Below, one piece after another: positions 46,860 to 60,477 of a stretch of 64,000 nt of DNA. The notes under the pieces are model-generated. The model ran no database searches. It saw nothing but the letters and a program-made list of their open reading frames with translations, and was not told the DNA's origin. The position numbers were made by a program, and so were the translations under genes. Numbering within the stretch: the first letter of the stretch is position 1; every line of letters begins with the position of its first letter. Origin of the DNA: Alnus glutinosa (Eukaryota > Streptophyta > Magnoliopsida > Fagales > Betulaceae); contig NC_084899.1 of NCBI RefSeq assembly GCF_958979055.1, positions 22,511,501-22,575,500 on the forward strand. The letters are read 5' to 3'.

Positions 46860-49180
46860 TTATATTTTCAGCATTATAATATTGGATCTTACTATATAAT
46901 TCTTGCTTAAAATATTGTTGAAGGATTGGCGTATATTTTGGGAAATAAATTTATTCTTTTCTAGGGGAAGTTTTAGCATTCAAGGATGTTAATGGCTTTT
47001 CTGTAATTTCTGTTTTTTTTTTTTTTTTTTTTTTTTTTGTTGGTGTTTTAAAATATGTAATCTTAGGTAACACCTGCATTTCCCATGGAGGCATGGCTTC
47101 ATGATGGTTTTCTCTTCCAAAATTTGACATGTTAATACTTTGGTTTGTTTCTTCGTGTGCAAAGAACACAAGTTGAAAAATGCTTCGCGTCTTCAATTAT
47201 TAATGTGACATGATTCTCAGCTTACGTCGTGTGTACACAGAATACAAGATACAAACCTTATTCATATTTTAACTATCTTTAATACTTACGAGTAATGTTA
47301 TTCTTCACACCCATTTCACACCGGTTGATATAACGTGTTTTAAGTGGTTTCCCATGTCAATTAGTTAAAAAAAAAAAAAAATCGCTTAAAACACGTCACG
47401 TCACAAGCATACTAAAATAAATGTGAATATATATCGCTCATGAAATCTCTCTCTCTCTCTCTCTCTCTCTCATCTTGAAATTGGCAAAATTCCTGAGTAA
47501 ATTTGGACAAAATTGACATGAGTTGCAAAATGGTGTTCTTATAATTCTAGGGTTCTGTCCAAATTTTGTTAAACATAGTCATCCAAGGCATCAGAGGGAG
47601 AATTAGGGAGCAATGAAAGCGATGGGTCATCCTCATCTGATTCTATTGGCCCACATGGAGTTTTGAGCCACCATTTGAGTTAAAATTAAATTCAAAATCT
47701 GTATCAAAATCTATATCAAGTCCATGTCCACGTGTCAGGGTAGGGGATTATGCTGACTAGGATGAAGCACAGGTTCCCACGTGGTGGAGTGGATGAGTCA
47801 AGTTGCAATGTTGGCCTCCTTCTGGACCCCCACAAGCCCTGCAAGCATTGGGATTGAGACTTTTGTAAGGCTGTTTTCCGGCCCACAAAGCCCATTCTGC
47901 CAACCCGACTTTCCACAAGACTCTACTGCCATGTGTCGACCCCACACATGTCCAACACATCTCTTTACTAACTTTCACATTTGCTTTCTATCTTCCAACT
48001 AAGCAAAAGATCTCCTCCACCCCTCCATTAATTTTGGAGAAATGACTCATGCACAACATTTGTGCAGAGGAGAATCCATGAAATAAGTCTCATCACATGG
48101 GTCTCGTTTTATATATCTACAGTTATGTACATGTTGTGCATAACTGTTGCATGTGCAAGGATTACTGCTCTTAATTTTCAGCTTAAAAGCTAATTTCTAC
48201 ACAAGTGAGCTTTATATATATTTTTTTAAAAAATATATATATATAGCTTCATTTTAGTTGTAGAGGCATAGGCTTGGGACCTCTATTTTAATAGGTTTTT
48301 TTTTTTCTTAAATTAAAAAGGGATTAAAGAAGCAAGTTGATGATTAAAGAGGATTCAAAAGCCAAAACGAACTTAATTGGCAACATTAATTAGAAGATTA
48401 ATGTGTAAACGGGTTAGCATGCATATGCACTACACAAAGGTTAATCTTGATCATCTATGCAATTATTATGGTTATACTATATATACATACCATGATCTGT
48501 GAATTCTATATAAAAAGAACGATCAGCAGAAACAGAACTCAAAGGGGTCGGGAAGTCATGACCTCTCCATTTTGAATTTTTTTCTTACTCGCTTTTGGAT
48601 TTCATATGCTTACTTACTGTAGGTGGATTATCATACTAAACGCTATGTCCCTAGGGCCTCCCTAGTTCCATCTTCGAGAATGAGTGATACATTAATTTTA
48701 AGGATTTTTTTATGGGAATAAAGCCCAAAAAATTAAGAAGAGACTTGTACCTAAATAATTTCAAAGAAAAGACATGCATGGCGGCCTATGCCTTTACAGA
48801 AATTACAGGGGATATATATGCTTTTAGAAAAAGTAAGTTGGTGTTAAGGGATTTGTTGTTTAAGATAGTAATTAATCAGGATGTGAACTAATTACTAGGT
48901 ATATATGTATATGTTTAATGGCCCTATCCCTATTCTAAATTAGTCCGATGGGCAAATTAAAAGCTAATTAATTAGCTTATTCAGTGTTAGATTAATATAA
49001 ATTGAGCTTAAAGATAAGTGGTAGTTTATAAAGACTGAGTGAACATGCAGACTGGACTGATTATAGTCTCTTTAATCCCAACAAAGAAGATTAAAGAGAA
49101 ATAGAACTAGCTAGGTACGTAGCTAGAATCATCTCTAGTTTAGTAGCTAGCTAGCTAGGTTTAGAATATGAATATTTTTG
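46860..49180. other. Gene-free stretch upstream of YUC
   Basis: Distal promoter territory and repeats. Holds a T run (47015-47038), the MITE at 47291-47440 (CGTGTTTTAAGTGG / CGCTTAAAACACG), a short CT microsatellite (47449-47470), and near 48045-48165 mirrored words (CATGCACAACATT / ATGTTGTGCATAA) suggesting another small inverted-repeat element. No gene recognised. Confidence 0.5.
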
Positions 49181-49183
49181 TGC

Positions 49184-49360
49184 GAGAAATACTCGACATC
49201 CTAACATTTTTTTTTTTCAGAATTTGATTCCAATCTGATGTGTCACAATCCTATGAGATTGTGGTACACTTTTCAAAATAATAGATCTCATGAGATTGTG
49301 ACACATCATGTTAGAATTAAATTCTGAAAAAAAAAAAATTGTTTGGATGTCTAGCATTCG
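49184..49360. mobile_element. MITE with long inverted arms
   Basis: CAGAATTTGATTCCAATCTG, TGATGTGTCACAATC and ATGAGATT in the left arm are mirrored in the right arm (AATCTCATGAG-, GATTGTGACACATCA, AATTAAATTCTG), with T12/A12 runs at matching places. Arms about 75 bp. Confidence 0.8.
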
Positions 49361-50222
49361 TCTTTTTGTACATATTTTGTTAATAAACAAATTAAGCTTT
49401 GGTTTTCGTTAATGATATGTGGAAGGTTAAGAAGCATGGGAAGGTGATCGAATAACTTTCGGTTACGCCGAGTTCGACACGTGTCATGATGGTAGAGAAG
49501 TGTATGTAGTGGGGAGTTGATTAATTAATATTAGAGAAAGCTAGGGTTAGGGTTTGCACTCGTGTGATATAACTTATGAAAGTACAACTTTGTGGGTTCA
49601 TGAAGAGTTTCGAGTTGGAAAAAATCATGCGATGCCCCACTCACCCACTTGGGGCTCTTGAGTGAAGAAAATTCTCTCTCGGGGAAGAAGAGGGAGGCAT
49701 GTGCATGAAACCTAGAATTCCACAAGGGTCTCTCCTTTTCATGAAAAGATTGGGAGCTATGAGCTTGGCGTTTATAAGTTTTTTGCATATTATATTTGCT
49801 TTGGAATGAGTAGTATGATATGATCATCATTCCACCTTTACTCTACTCAACCCCAAATTAAAGCCCCATTATTTATTTATTTTTTTAAAAAAATACAAGC
49901 CTCCAAATGCTACATACAAAAGGACATTAGAGAGAGAAAACAGAACAAATTCTTAGTCATATCCATGCATGATATGATAGAGATATGTGTATCCTTAGCT
50001 CCCACCAGCCTTGCAATGCTCCCACGCCCAACTGGAATAGGATTTTTTTTTCTTTTCTAATTCAACTAAAATGTGTATATGTTAAATTATATGTTACTTA
50101 TTTCAAAATGTTAAACGAATAGAAAATAATAAATTTTATAGTTTAATTAATATTCCAACCGTACTTTGTCATTCATGTACGTGTGGACTCAAACTTTAGA
50201 TTTCTCAACAAGTGAGACCCAA

Positions 50223-50269
<47 letters not shown>

Positions 50270-50270
<1 letters not shown>

Positions 50271-50901
50271 GATAAATATATATATATAAAAAAAAAAAAA
50301 TCCCCTCAACTACCAATCATTTTCAATAAAGCCTTATAAAGTGACATACGTGACAATTTAATACATCAAATTATCATTATGTGTATATATATATAAAAGC
50401 CGCTTTTCTAGCTATCATTCTTCATAAAATACTTATATTTTATTAAAAATTAAAATAAAAAATTAATTTAAAAACTAAAATAATAAATAAATAACTAAAC
50501 AAACAAACCAAATAGAAAAAGTGTCATTTTAAAAATTAATTTTTTACTTTTGTTTTTAAGATAATATGGGTATTTTATAAAGAAGAGAAATGCTTAATGT
50601 ACTTAAACTTTTACAAAGAGAGCCTTACTAATTGATGTAGAATTTATTCATTGGAGATGATCAAAACAATTAATAAAAAAAAAATGATACGGGTACCAAT
50701 GAATAAGCTCCACATCATCTTAGTAAGGCTCCATTTATAAAAGTTTAAGTACATGTAGTATTTATCTATAAAGAATGACAGAAAAATAACTTTTTTAACA
50801 TAAAATAATAGTATGATGTATCAAATTGTCACAAATGCCACTTTGTGTGGCTTTATTGAAAATGACTGGTAGTTAAGGGGAATTTGTCGTTATGTTTATC
50901 C
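50270..50901. mobile_element. Fold-back element hosting a nested MITE
   Basis: Left GGATAAATATA...CCCCTCAACTACCAATCATT and right ...AATGACTGGTAGTTAAGGGG...GTTTATCC mirror each other over about 100 bp or more, including CAATAAAGCC/GGCTTTATTG and TCATTCTTCATAAAATAC/GTATTTTATAAAGAATGA. The 182-bp MITE at 50585 interrupts the right arm. A partial relative lies at about 51700-51850. Confidence 0.8.
50585..50766. mobile_element. Short MULE-type MITE with perfect 9-bp TSD
   Basis: Termini GAGAAATGCTTAATGTACTT... and ...AAGTACATGTAGTATTTATC match the TIR of the 12338-13050 element (AAATGCTAAGCGTACTTAAA). TATAAAGAA stands on both sides (50576-50584, 50767-50775). Confidence 0.92.
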
Positions 50902-51511
50902 AAATGTTTAACTGAAATTGATCATATATGATTGAGTGAATTTTTGTGAAATCGGCGTTCGAACTCATAACCTTTGCTCTAATACGAACACCGTCAAACG
51001 GACTCCTCTCCATTCATTCTGATTCCTGCGGCCGGCCAGGTACTTGGGAACTCTTGTGGAGGCCAGCTTTCTACTTCTGGGATGAAATGGAATTTTTTAT
51101 TTTTCATTTCTTTTCTCTTCAATCTCTTCTTTTGTAGCTAGGAATTAAGATGGATCCTAGGGCTTTGTTGATCTTTCGTGGAGGGAGGGTGGCTAGCTTT
51201 CTGTACGTGGTCGGCGGTGGTTGCTAGGAAGCAAGCGCGTAAATTAAAGAAGTTTTTTTTACAGAATATATTTAATTAGTTTTTGTGTGGGTGATGGCTA
51301 ACTAAACTATGCAAAAGTTGGTGCAAAATCTATAATTAGTTTGAGTCACGCGTAAAGAAAAGCTGAAGAAAAAGGTGCAATGATTTGGATATTTACAAGA
51401 GTTTAAGTTCAGTTCCCAACTTCACTCAGTGGCCTGGTATCGGGCCATGGGACTGGCGGTGCACCCACCATTATAATATTGATAATAACGATAAATATAT
51501 AATATTAATAC

Positions 51512-51545
<34 letters not shown>

Positions 51546-51924
51546 ATATATATTGCCTCCTAAGATATCACCCCCCATTGGTGAAAAGACTTAATGCAGT
51601 ATAATTAAGGAGTAAGTGGAAAGCATGATTATTCCAAAGGATAATAAGGTGAAAAATAAAACCCTAGCTACCTATCTATACTAAGGGTATATATATATAT
51701 GGGTTAAATATATTTTAGCTATCTTAACTAATAATCATTTTTTATAAAGCCTTACCAACGGATAGACATGATCACACTTAAACCTCTCGAACTACCAATT
51801 TGTTGCATTTAAGACATTCTGTTAGAGGATGCCGTCTATTCGAATGGAAAAATGTACGTGACCACTTTTATATCATTCTTCATATATATATATATATGGT
51901 AGTTTATTAAGCAAAGTAATTGTC

Positions 51925-51987
<63 letters not shown>

Positions 51988-52502
51988 AACATAAAAGTAA
52001 TTACATATGGCCATATGGCCGCGTGTAATATACACACGTGGCCACTTGTTTTCCACATATGGTCAGCCACGTGGTCATAAAGACACGCGGCCGCTACAGT
52101 AATCGCTACTGTAGACACGCGGTGAATTTTGGCATTTGTTGTAGTATAAAAATAGTTTTGAATTTTTTTGTTAATGTTTTTGTTTTGAGATCAAAAAGCA
52201 AAATTTTTAACAAACATATAAATAGCCGGGCAACTTTTATTATAAGTCCTTCACAAACCGATGTGACAGTCCGTAAATGGTGAAATTGGTTGACAAGTTA
52301 GCTGCTTAATCATTTCACTAATTATGCAGTACTAGTACTGTCACGTCTAAAAGCTCACACACATGTTTTTATGTTAGTTGTGGATGATCATGAGAGCTTT
52401 GTACTTAATATAAATAATAGTTGTACCAAGTTTTGTACTGTTTATAATAGTTTGTTATGTTAATATTTATCATTTACATATATAGTACTGCCTAATAAAT
52501 AA

Positions 52503-52684
52503 AAGTAATGCTACACATCATCTTCTTGTCCTCCTTTTATCACCCCAAAATTGATGTGACTCTTAAAATCGCCATTGGATCAAAATCCAATGGTAATCTA
52601 CCATAAATCCAATGGTAATTTTAAGAGCCACATCAATTTTGGGGTGACAAAAGGAGGACAAGGGGATAATGTGTAGCATTACTC
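52503..52684. mobile_element. MITE with about 65-bp TIR and 9-bp TSD
   Basis: AAGTAATGCTACACATCATC... and its inverted copy; inner words GTCCTCCTTTT and CACCCCAAAATTGATGTG are mirrored almost perfectly. Flanks AATAAATAA (52494-52502) and AATAAATAG (52685-52693). Confidence 0.9.
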
Positions 52685-52928
52685 AATAAATAGTATGCAT
52701 GTAACCATGCAAAGTAAAATACGCATGCATTTGTGTATACTTATCTCTAGAGAGAGAGAAGTAATGGAATCAAAGATGGAATTTAGGTTATGCAGGTAGC
52801 TCATATATATATATATTCAGGTTCAAACAATTCCTGTTTAGATCCAGAGAATCTTAATGCAGGTAGGTAACAAAATTTTACCTAGTAAGATTGAATTTAC
52901 TTAGGCCTTAGTTGTTATATTAGGTCTA

Positions 52929-53010
52929 GAATCGGACCTGTTGGGATTGAAACACGTGCCCCTTATGTCCTATTATGAAATGTGTATTTCAATCCCAACA
53001 GGTTCAATTC
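52929..53010. repeat. Stem-loop with 17-bp perfect stem
   Basis: ACCTGTTGGGATTGAAA (52936-52952) and TTTCAATCCCAACAGGT (52987-53003), loop 34 nt; pairing continues with mismatches on both sides. Confidence 0.85.
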
Positions 53011-53335
53011 CAACTAGAACCTACGAAACGAAACCCTTTCATTGTTTTTCATTTTTTTTTTCCTACAAAGTTTGGTGGAGTCTCCTAGTGCTTCTTTATG
53101 GTCAAACAAAAGGGAATATATATATATATACACACATATGGTTCTTTCATTTAATTATGGACTAGGAAAGGAAATATACACATATCTTAATTAGTGGAGT
53201 ACTTGCTGATATAGAGGATCCCCTATGATATATTAACAATTGGGGTTAGGTTAAATTCATGATTAAGAAAGGGCTCCAAAAGATTGCAAGAGGTTCTTTG
53301 TAGTGATGAAACTTTTAGCTCTCTCTCTCCAACTT

Positions 53336-53340
<5 letters not shown>

Positions 53341-53392
<52 letters not shown>
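53341..53392. repeat. (TA)n microsatellite
   Basis: About 52 bp of TA. Confidence 0.95.
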
Positions 53393-53396
<4 letters not shown>

Positions 53397-53721
53397 TGAA
53401 GATAATACTGATTGTAGCCACGACTTTAAACTTTTATAAATTGAAGATAAAAAATTGCAGTTTGTAGGCCACACAATCATTAGAAGAGCATAAAGTTGCA
53501 TAACTCCTCTCCCTGGACAAATCTACGGCTCTAACTGCATCTTGAGTGAATTTATATTCGAGATCTTTTGATCGAACAGCTTGCAGAAAAGGATCTATGT
53601 AAACACCAAAAATGCTCAACCAGATGATTCAAGAATTTGGTCGTATATATTAACTATACGGTATACCAAATGGTAAAGATGATGGATCACATGGTAGTAC
53701 TTGAGAACTTTTGGAGATTTA

Positions 53722-54037
53722 GGGTGTGTTTGGGATTGCGATTTCGTAGACAATAAGTGCGATTTTAAACCAAATCACAGAACATAGATTGTTTGGGAAC
53801 TGCGTTTTTAAAAATTGCGATTTGAAAACGCAAAAAATCTGCTTTTTCAAATCGCAGATAAGATAATGCTTTTTTGAAAATGCAGAATTTTAAAAGGTAA
53901 ATTCGCGATTTTAAATGCTAAACTGTGATTTTGCCAAACGCTTAACTGCGTTTTTAAAAATCACTTTTTTCAAATCGCACATTTTAAAATCGTTATTTTA
54001 AATCGCACTTTTTGAAATCACAAACCCAAACGGACCC
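53722..54037. mobile_element. PIF/Harbinger-type MITE
   Basis: GGGTGTGTTTGGGATTGCGA... and ...ACCCAAACGGACCC inverted ends, flanked by TTA on both sides (53719-53721, 54038-54040). Interior of GCGATTTTAAA/TTTGAAAACGC words. Same family as the psaE intron copy. Confidence 0.9.
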
Positions 54038-54040
54038 TTA

Positions 54041-55367
54041 AACATATAAACACAGAAAAAAAAACAAAGAATATCTCAACAAATCTATATATAAGAGCAC
54101 ATTAGAACCTTAGAAAGATTTAGAAGATCTTCGCTTCCAAAATCTATTCCTCTTTTTTTTTTTTTTTGCTTGTGTCTTTCATGTGATCGTCGCTAAGTAT
54201 ATATCTCATTAATGTACAGGCACCATGTATTTCTCCACCGGCCGCTAAGAATTTTTTTTTTTTTAGGAATTACATGGCAGACCATTTAGCTTCCAAAAAA
54301 TATAGGATGGAATTTCTTTGTCCATTCTTAGAAAATATATATATTTCATATTACGTTGGTGTATTTTCTTATAATAATATTTCTCATTGAAGTTTGATTT
54401 CCTTGTAGGGTTTATTCCCATTATGTTAGAACATTTACATTCTCTAAATTAGGTTTATGGATATTTACCTTATTTAAGTCTAGGGTTTCTTGCCACTACT
54501 CATTATCTCTCTATAAATAGAGCGTTATGTAATAATGTTTAATATAATGAATAGACAAGATGTAACTCATACGTCTCTCTCCGCTTCCGCTCTCTTTTTC
54601 TTTCTCTTTCAATTCACATAATTAATATTATTTTCAATTTCATATTTATTTCTACATCCATGATGATGCAATTGATTGCATGGTCAAATTTAGTCAAAGG
54701 ACACTTGCAAAATAAGCGGAGACTATTGGAGACTTGCCGGAAGGAGAACTCCCGGAATGCTTAAGTCAACAACAAGAATTGCATAAAGCTCAAAATGAGA
54801 GTCTGGGTTTTCGCATATTGAGTATATGAGTATGGGTATACCTGAAATTGTGATATGACATTCCCTTATATAAAGCGTTCATTGGTTAGTATTGTTCTTA
54901 GTTGGGATCTTGAGCAATTTGAATTAATACTGACATGGTTGGTCAAGCTCTAGTATTGGGTTTTTCCATCTAGTCGAGTCTTATCGTCCGCTCTCTATTA
55001 TGTTCATTTGCGTTGGCCTTCATGGTGTAATTAGGACTTGCGATTCAAGCTTTATCATCCTGACCTAAATCCAAAGCTCTCAAATTCCTTTTTTCAACCC
55101 AAATTAGTCTAATGTATATCTGGTCTATCAGTCAACATTGCAAATTGTGACCCTCATATATATTGGAACTTTTCATTTCTTTTAAATGTGTAGTTAAATG
55201 TGTAGTATTATGCTTTTCCTTTTGCTTCTTCTTTCTCCCTCCAACATTTTCGCATGAGATACTTCAAACTCAAAATCTAGAGAACTTCCTTCAAAGCAAC
55301 AACCAAAAACTCCTCATACAAACTTAGAAATAAACCAAAAAAGAAAGAAAGATTGAATATTTCGTAG

Positions 55368-55409
<42 letters not shown>

Positions 55410-58400
55410 CTAAAGCTAGCTAGGGGACCACCTTGCCACATAGGCAATGTAGTCAAGAGTTGTGTCTTGGAGTAACAAAAGATCATATCTCTAGAGAAAT
55501 AGAGAGAAACCATTTTATGGTTCAAATTATTCTTACAAAACTAATGATATACATTGTTGTCATATGGTGAATACGTTATCACGTCATTCAATTTTTTTAA
55601 ATGATATTGCATCATATACACCTTTAAATACAACAAAATAAAATTTGGATTGTGAAATAGTTATTCTGTATTTCACTTAAAATTGAGAGGATCATATTCC
55701 AATACAAGGAAATTGGACAAAAATCCCTTACAAAATTGATCATTAATATTTCGTACCATTTATTTATGTACTGGTCTAATATCGCATGCCGTCTAGATTT
55801 GAAAATTAACTTAAACTTTTTAAGATCGACTTGGTAAATACATATTTGATCGAGTTGCTTATAGCCTGCTTGTAATGAAGACAAGCCGATCTTGAACAAA
55901 ATGCAACTTAGGTCCGGCTTGTTTTGGCTTAAAATTTTTTCTAGAATATATATATATATATTATTCGAATTTTGTGTTTGACGCGTCGTAAAATATTGGT
56001 CAACTTGAAAATGTTTTCAGTTGACTAAGGAAAATAGCCACAAATGGTTTATTCTTTTTATCTGTGTAAATAATTTTTCCCTGCTCTCTCATAGTACACT
56101 CGAACAAGCAATTGTGAGAGATCCGTTATGGGGCCTACTTGCTCGAAAAGGTGAGCCCCGCAAGGTCCTCTCAAAATTGCCTGCCCAAATTATATTGGAT
56201 CTCAATCACACACTTGATGGCATTATACTCTCATACACTCTTTTTCTCCACAACTCCTCTTGACTCCTCTATTTCTTCCCTCGTAGATCCTCTTATTATA
56301 TGAATGTATAAGAAATATTTGGTTGTTTTCCATACGAGCCACTGGGAAGAAAAAAATTCAAACCATTTTTAGGGTTGCAAACAAACAACAGAAAATAGCC
56401 ATTCTTTCTAAAAATTAATATTTTCAGCTAAAATATTTTACATCGAAACAAATGGAGCCTTTAGTCATTTTAGTTGTGAAAATCCGTCTAGTATACACAT
56501 GTGAGGGAGAAACAATTAAACCCTAGCTATATCAAAATATATTACAAGAGTGGATGGTTAATATAATATAGTTGGCATCGAAACCAATTAATTAGCTTAA
56601 ACTTTTGATTTGAGTAATGTCTTAACATGTTATATTATAAAATTGTCCAAAAAAAAAATTCTAAAAAATAAATCTTCCCAACAAAATTAAACTATTTCAA
56701 CTTGACTTAGACTCGATTTAGACTCTTTAAAAGATTAGTGACCCGTGTACTAGAGTAACATGATATTCTATCAACTTCAACTTTTCTCGTTTACAACCCC
56801 TACAAACCTTAACTTAATTGATGGAAATATATATATATTTTTTTTGAAAAATTACTTTGAACAGCTAGAGGTATTTGTTATGAGCTAGCTAGGTTCAATC
56901 ATGGAGGTGGTAAAGGTTGAATAATACATGTTCATTGTGGATGTGGCTTTATAGGCTTTTTAGCCATGCATCTTTTCTAATTAATTATGTGCATGCAGCT
57001 AGTCTAGTGACGTTCCACATCATTTGAAACAAATTAACACCAAATTAATCAAATTCGGCAAATTAGGCAGCTTAAAAATTGACTAGACCCAGCTTGTTCT
57101 TTTTAGTAATTAAGAAAAGTAATCAAATTATTTCAATAGCTTTGAACATTAATTACAATATTCAACTGTAGAATCACTAATAAATTTGGATTGCCCTAAT
57201 ATAGTCGATATTTATTTGTAAATCACATGGATTAGTTTATCATTTAAAAAAAAAAATAATAATAATCAGATCAGGGTATAATGCCAATAATAGAACCCAT
57301 TAATATTTAGTTAATATATATATGAATAATTGAGCTTGAATGTGGGTGATCTCATGCATTGATCATTAATTCCCTTGTGATTTCTCTCCTTGCTTTGTTG
57401 AAACACTTCTCCCAACGACAATATTCGGTTGATGAGGTCGGTAAAACAGTTGAATGAAGTTCCAAGTCATCGATCTCTAATTAGCCATCCAGATACCATG
57501 TTAGTGCATGCATGTGGCACATCGACTTCTATGTTTTATATTAAATTAATTTAGAAAATAATAAAAATGTCTATAATTTTTATGTGCATTAATTATTTTC
57601 TATTTGGGCTTCTCTTCATCCTAGGTGCCGCCCTCTTCCACGTTTATAGCAAAAACCTTATCACTCTCTACACATGTGACTTTATTTTTTTTTTTTTTAT
57701 AATTAATCACTAAATTAGGTTATAACTAGCTAATTGTTCTTGCTGCATTTTAATTGTTAATTGATGGATTAGTGCTCTTGACTAACTTTCTCAACACAAC
57801 TACTGATGATTTTGACTAATAATGCCCAATAGTGGAAATTAAGTAGAGACATAATAATAATAATAAATGACAAAGTTTTGCTTCAAATTGGATTGGAGAA
57901 AATTCATTTAACTTAACTAATCTATTAAACTGACATATGTTAATTTATTGAATATGTGATTTTCACATGCATTTTTACGTGAAAATCTCATGATCCATCA
58001 AACATTCATGTAAAATTTAATAAGTACAAATGAATATAAATTTAATAAATTGGTTAAATTATGATTTGACAAATGGGTACCCACAGAATGAGCAGTCATA
58101 GAACTTCGATCTGGTCAACCATGGTCTCTCCCATGTCATATGCTTACCATGTGCAAGTAGTATGAATATCATGATCATAAAAAAGAATGTTACATATTTT
58201 GTAATTAGAATAATAATTAAATTATTATTTTATTTGAGTCGAAGCTTTTGGGACAATTAAATGGTATAATAATAAATATTTTTAATTCAAACCATATCTC
58301 TGTAATTTACATTTAGACAACCAATAATTTAATTAACATATTCTTCTTAACAAAATAAAAGAGAAAAAAAAGAAAAAGAAAAAGGGTTATTGTTTATCAA

Positions 58401-58425
58401 TTTCCCAAGGCAATTATTACATTGT

Positions 58426-58474
<49 letters not shown>

Positions 58475-58700
58475 TATTTTAATGTGAAGGTTCTTTGAGA
58501 AGTGAAGCTGTTCGAACTTCAAAAACGTCTACGTGGGGGCTTTTCAGCTGCAAGAGATTCATGCACATTCCAAGTTCGATGATCAATTGCTCCATTTCCA
58601 TATTCTTTATTTCATCCCTTAAAAGCTGCTATGGGCCATATATATATATATATAAATAAACATAATGCATTTTTTTTGGTGCCCTTATCTCCAAGTTTTC
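54041..58700. other. Gene-free AT-rich stretch
   Basis: Poly(A) run 55368-55407, a copy of the dispersed ATTAATTAAATGATTAAA repeat (58200-58330), GA microsatellite 58427-58471, and otherwise AT-rich sequence. A piece near 55550-55625 resembles the 'gcatacgttgtcatatcattt' repeat of the 13-14 kb region. No exon chain found. Confidence 0.45.
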
Positions 58701-58730
58701 TTGAAAAACTACATATATATATATATATAT

Positions 58731-58744
58731 AGTAAACGTTCAAA

Positions 58745-58818
<74 letters not shown>

Positions 58819-58834
58819 TATTTGAACGTTTACT
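58731..58834. repeat. 104-bp hairpin with CT/TA/GA core
   Basis: AGTAAACGTTCAAA (58731-58744) and TTTGAACGTTTACT (58821-58834) are exact complements. Between them a CT tract, a TA tract and a GA tract continue the pairing, so nearly the whole segment can fold on itself. Confidence 0.9.
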
Positions 58835-60434
58835 TCCTTCAACATTTCATACTATTTTATTAGGGTTTTTTTGTTTATGTTTTAACGCGTTTACGATTTT
58901 CTTTTGCTTCACATGGCAGGCATTATCTAAGGCCGGCCGGCCGGTAACGATAGTGGTGAAGATGGAGTGTGATTGTGCCTTAAACATGATCTAAACCGTC
59001 CAAAATTAAATGCTTGCTGCTTAAACGTGATTAATTGGAAGTACTCAATCCATGTGACCCACCTTAATGATCGATGTTGTAACCCGATTACTTTCCCTAA
59101 GTAGAAAAACGAGTCACTTATTTAATTAATATTGGAACATTTTTTATTTCTTCTATTTTTATTTTTTATTTTTTTTGTCTGACCTGGGTCAGATTGAGTG
59201 ACTAGGCTTATGCAAAAGTCAAAGTTTATCTTAATATTGCACACAAAGTAAACTAAGAGGTTTGTATAACTCTAATGACACTTATTAAGTTTATAAACTG
59301 ACGACTATGTAGCATTTATTATGTCAGGTATTATAATTGAAGTGACGTACATAACAATCTAACGGTCTATATGGCATTTACTTCATTAGGTATTAAAGTG
59401 TGGACGATCACGCGGCACTCAGTTTGGTAAAATATGAACCGTGATGTGAATTTGTATAAACATTATAGTAAAAACTACAATACTCAAAGCATTACAAAGG
59501 CGGACTCTCTAATTAGTAATTAATAAGCTCCAAGATATTGTGTTTTAGCCATGCTTAATTTGACTACGTACCCAACATCTAGATGAAATAACTTTGCTAA
59601 GTTCATTTTACGTGCTGCATAAACTTGGTTTCCTTATTTTCTTTTTTTTTTTTCTTTTTTTTTTTTTTCTTCCTGTTCATTGTCTTTTGAACATATCTTG
59701 ATTCATCTGAATTTAGCATTTCAAAAGCATGCATGAGGATCGAGGAAACTTATAAAAAAGGGGCAATGCTAATTTTTAGAATATACAATTAATTTAATAA
59801 ATGATTAAATTCACCAATTTCCTAGCCTATTAGTTTAAGCATTTGGAATCAGTGGTAAATTAACATGGTATCAGAGCAGAAATCCGATCCTGAATTTGAA
59901 TCATGTCTCCGTAATGTACCTCTCATTTTAATTAAATATTGTACGTGTATGAGTACTTTTACTATATTAATTAAATGATTAAATTCATCATTAATTTCCT
60001 CTCAATTTAATTAATCAAGCAACATTTTGGATCAGCATGATTTTAAACATTAATTGTAGCAAATTAGTAATAAAAATACTCGGATTTGAGTAAACAGACC
60101 ATTAATCCACCTTTGACTCTGTTAATTCATTAAAAATTTTAAATCTGGAATCTAGCTGCATGTTCATTGTTTCAGACAGGATCATTCAAGTATATATCAA
60201 TCTGTCCGAGATGAACAGTACTCTTAACTAACTCCATAACTATAATAACTGCAAACATATTAAATATTACAAGAATATTTCTCAACTAGGAGTACAATAT
60301 CTTTGAGAACATGACAAAGCTAGGGTTTACCAAAAGAAACAAGAACATGACAGAGGATTAGATGCTTTTGATTACATCATTGACAAACTTGAATATCCAA
60401 CTTAATTGACCCGTATATAGCTAGGATATATATT

Positions 60435-60477
<43 letters not shown>

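Noticed and set aside
50950-51000. tRNA-like B box (GTTCGAACTC)
   Set aside because: No A box at the right distance and no cloverleaf; belongs to the dispersed repeat.
56021-56263. 80-codon plus-strand frame
   Set aside because: No family recognised, no neighbouring exons; the segment around 56100-56200 looks like a dispersed repeat.
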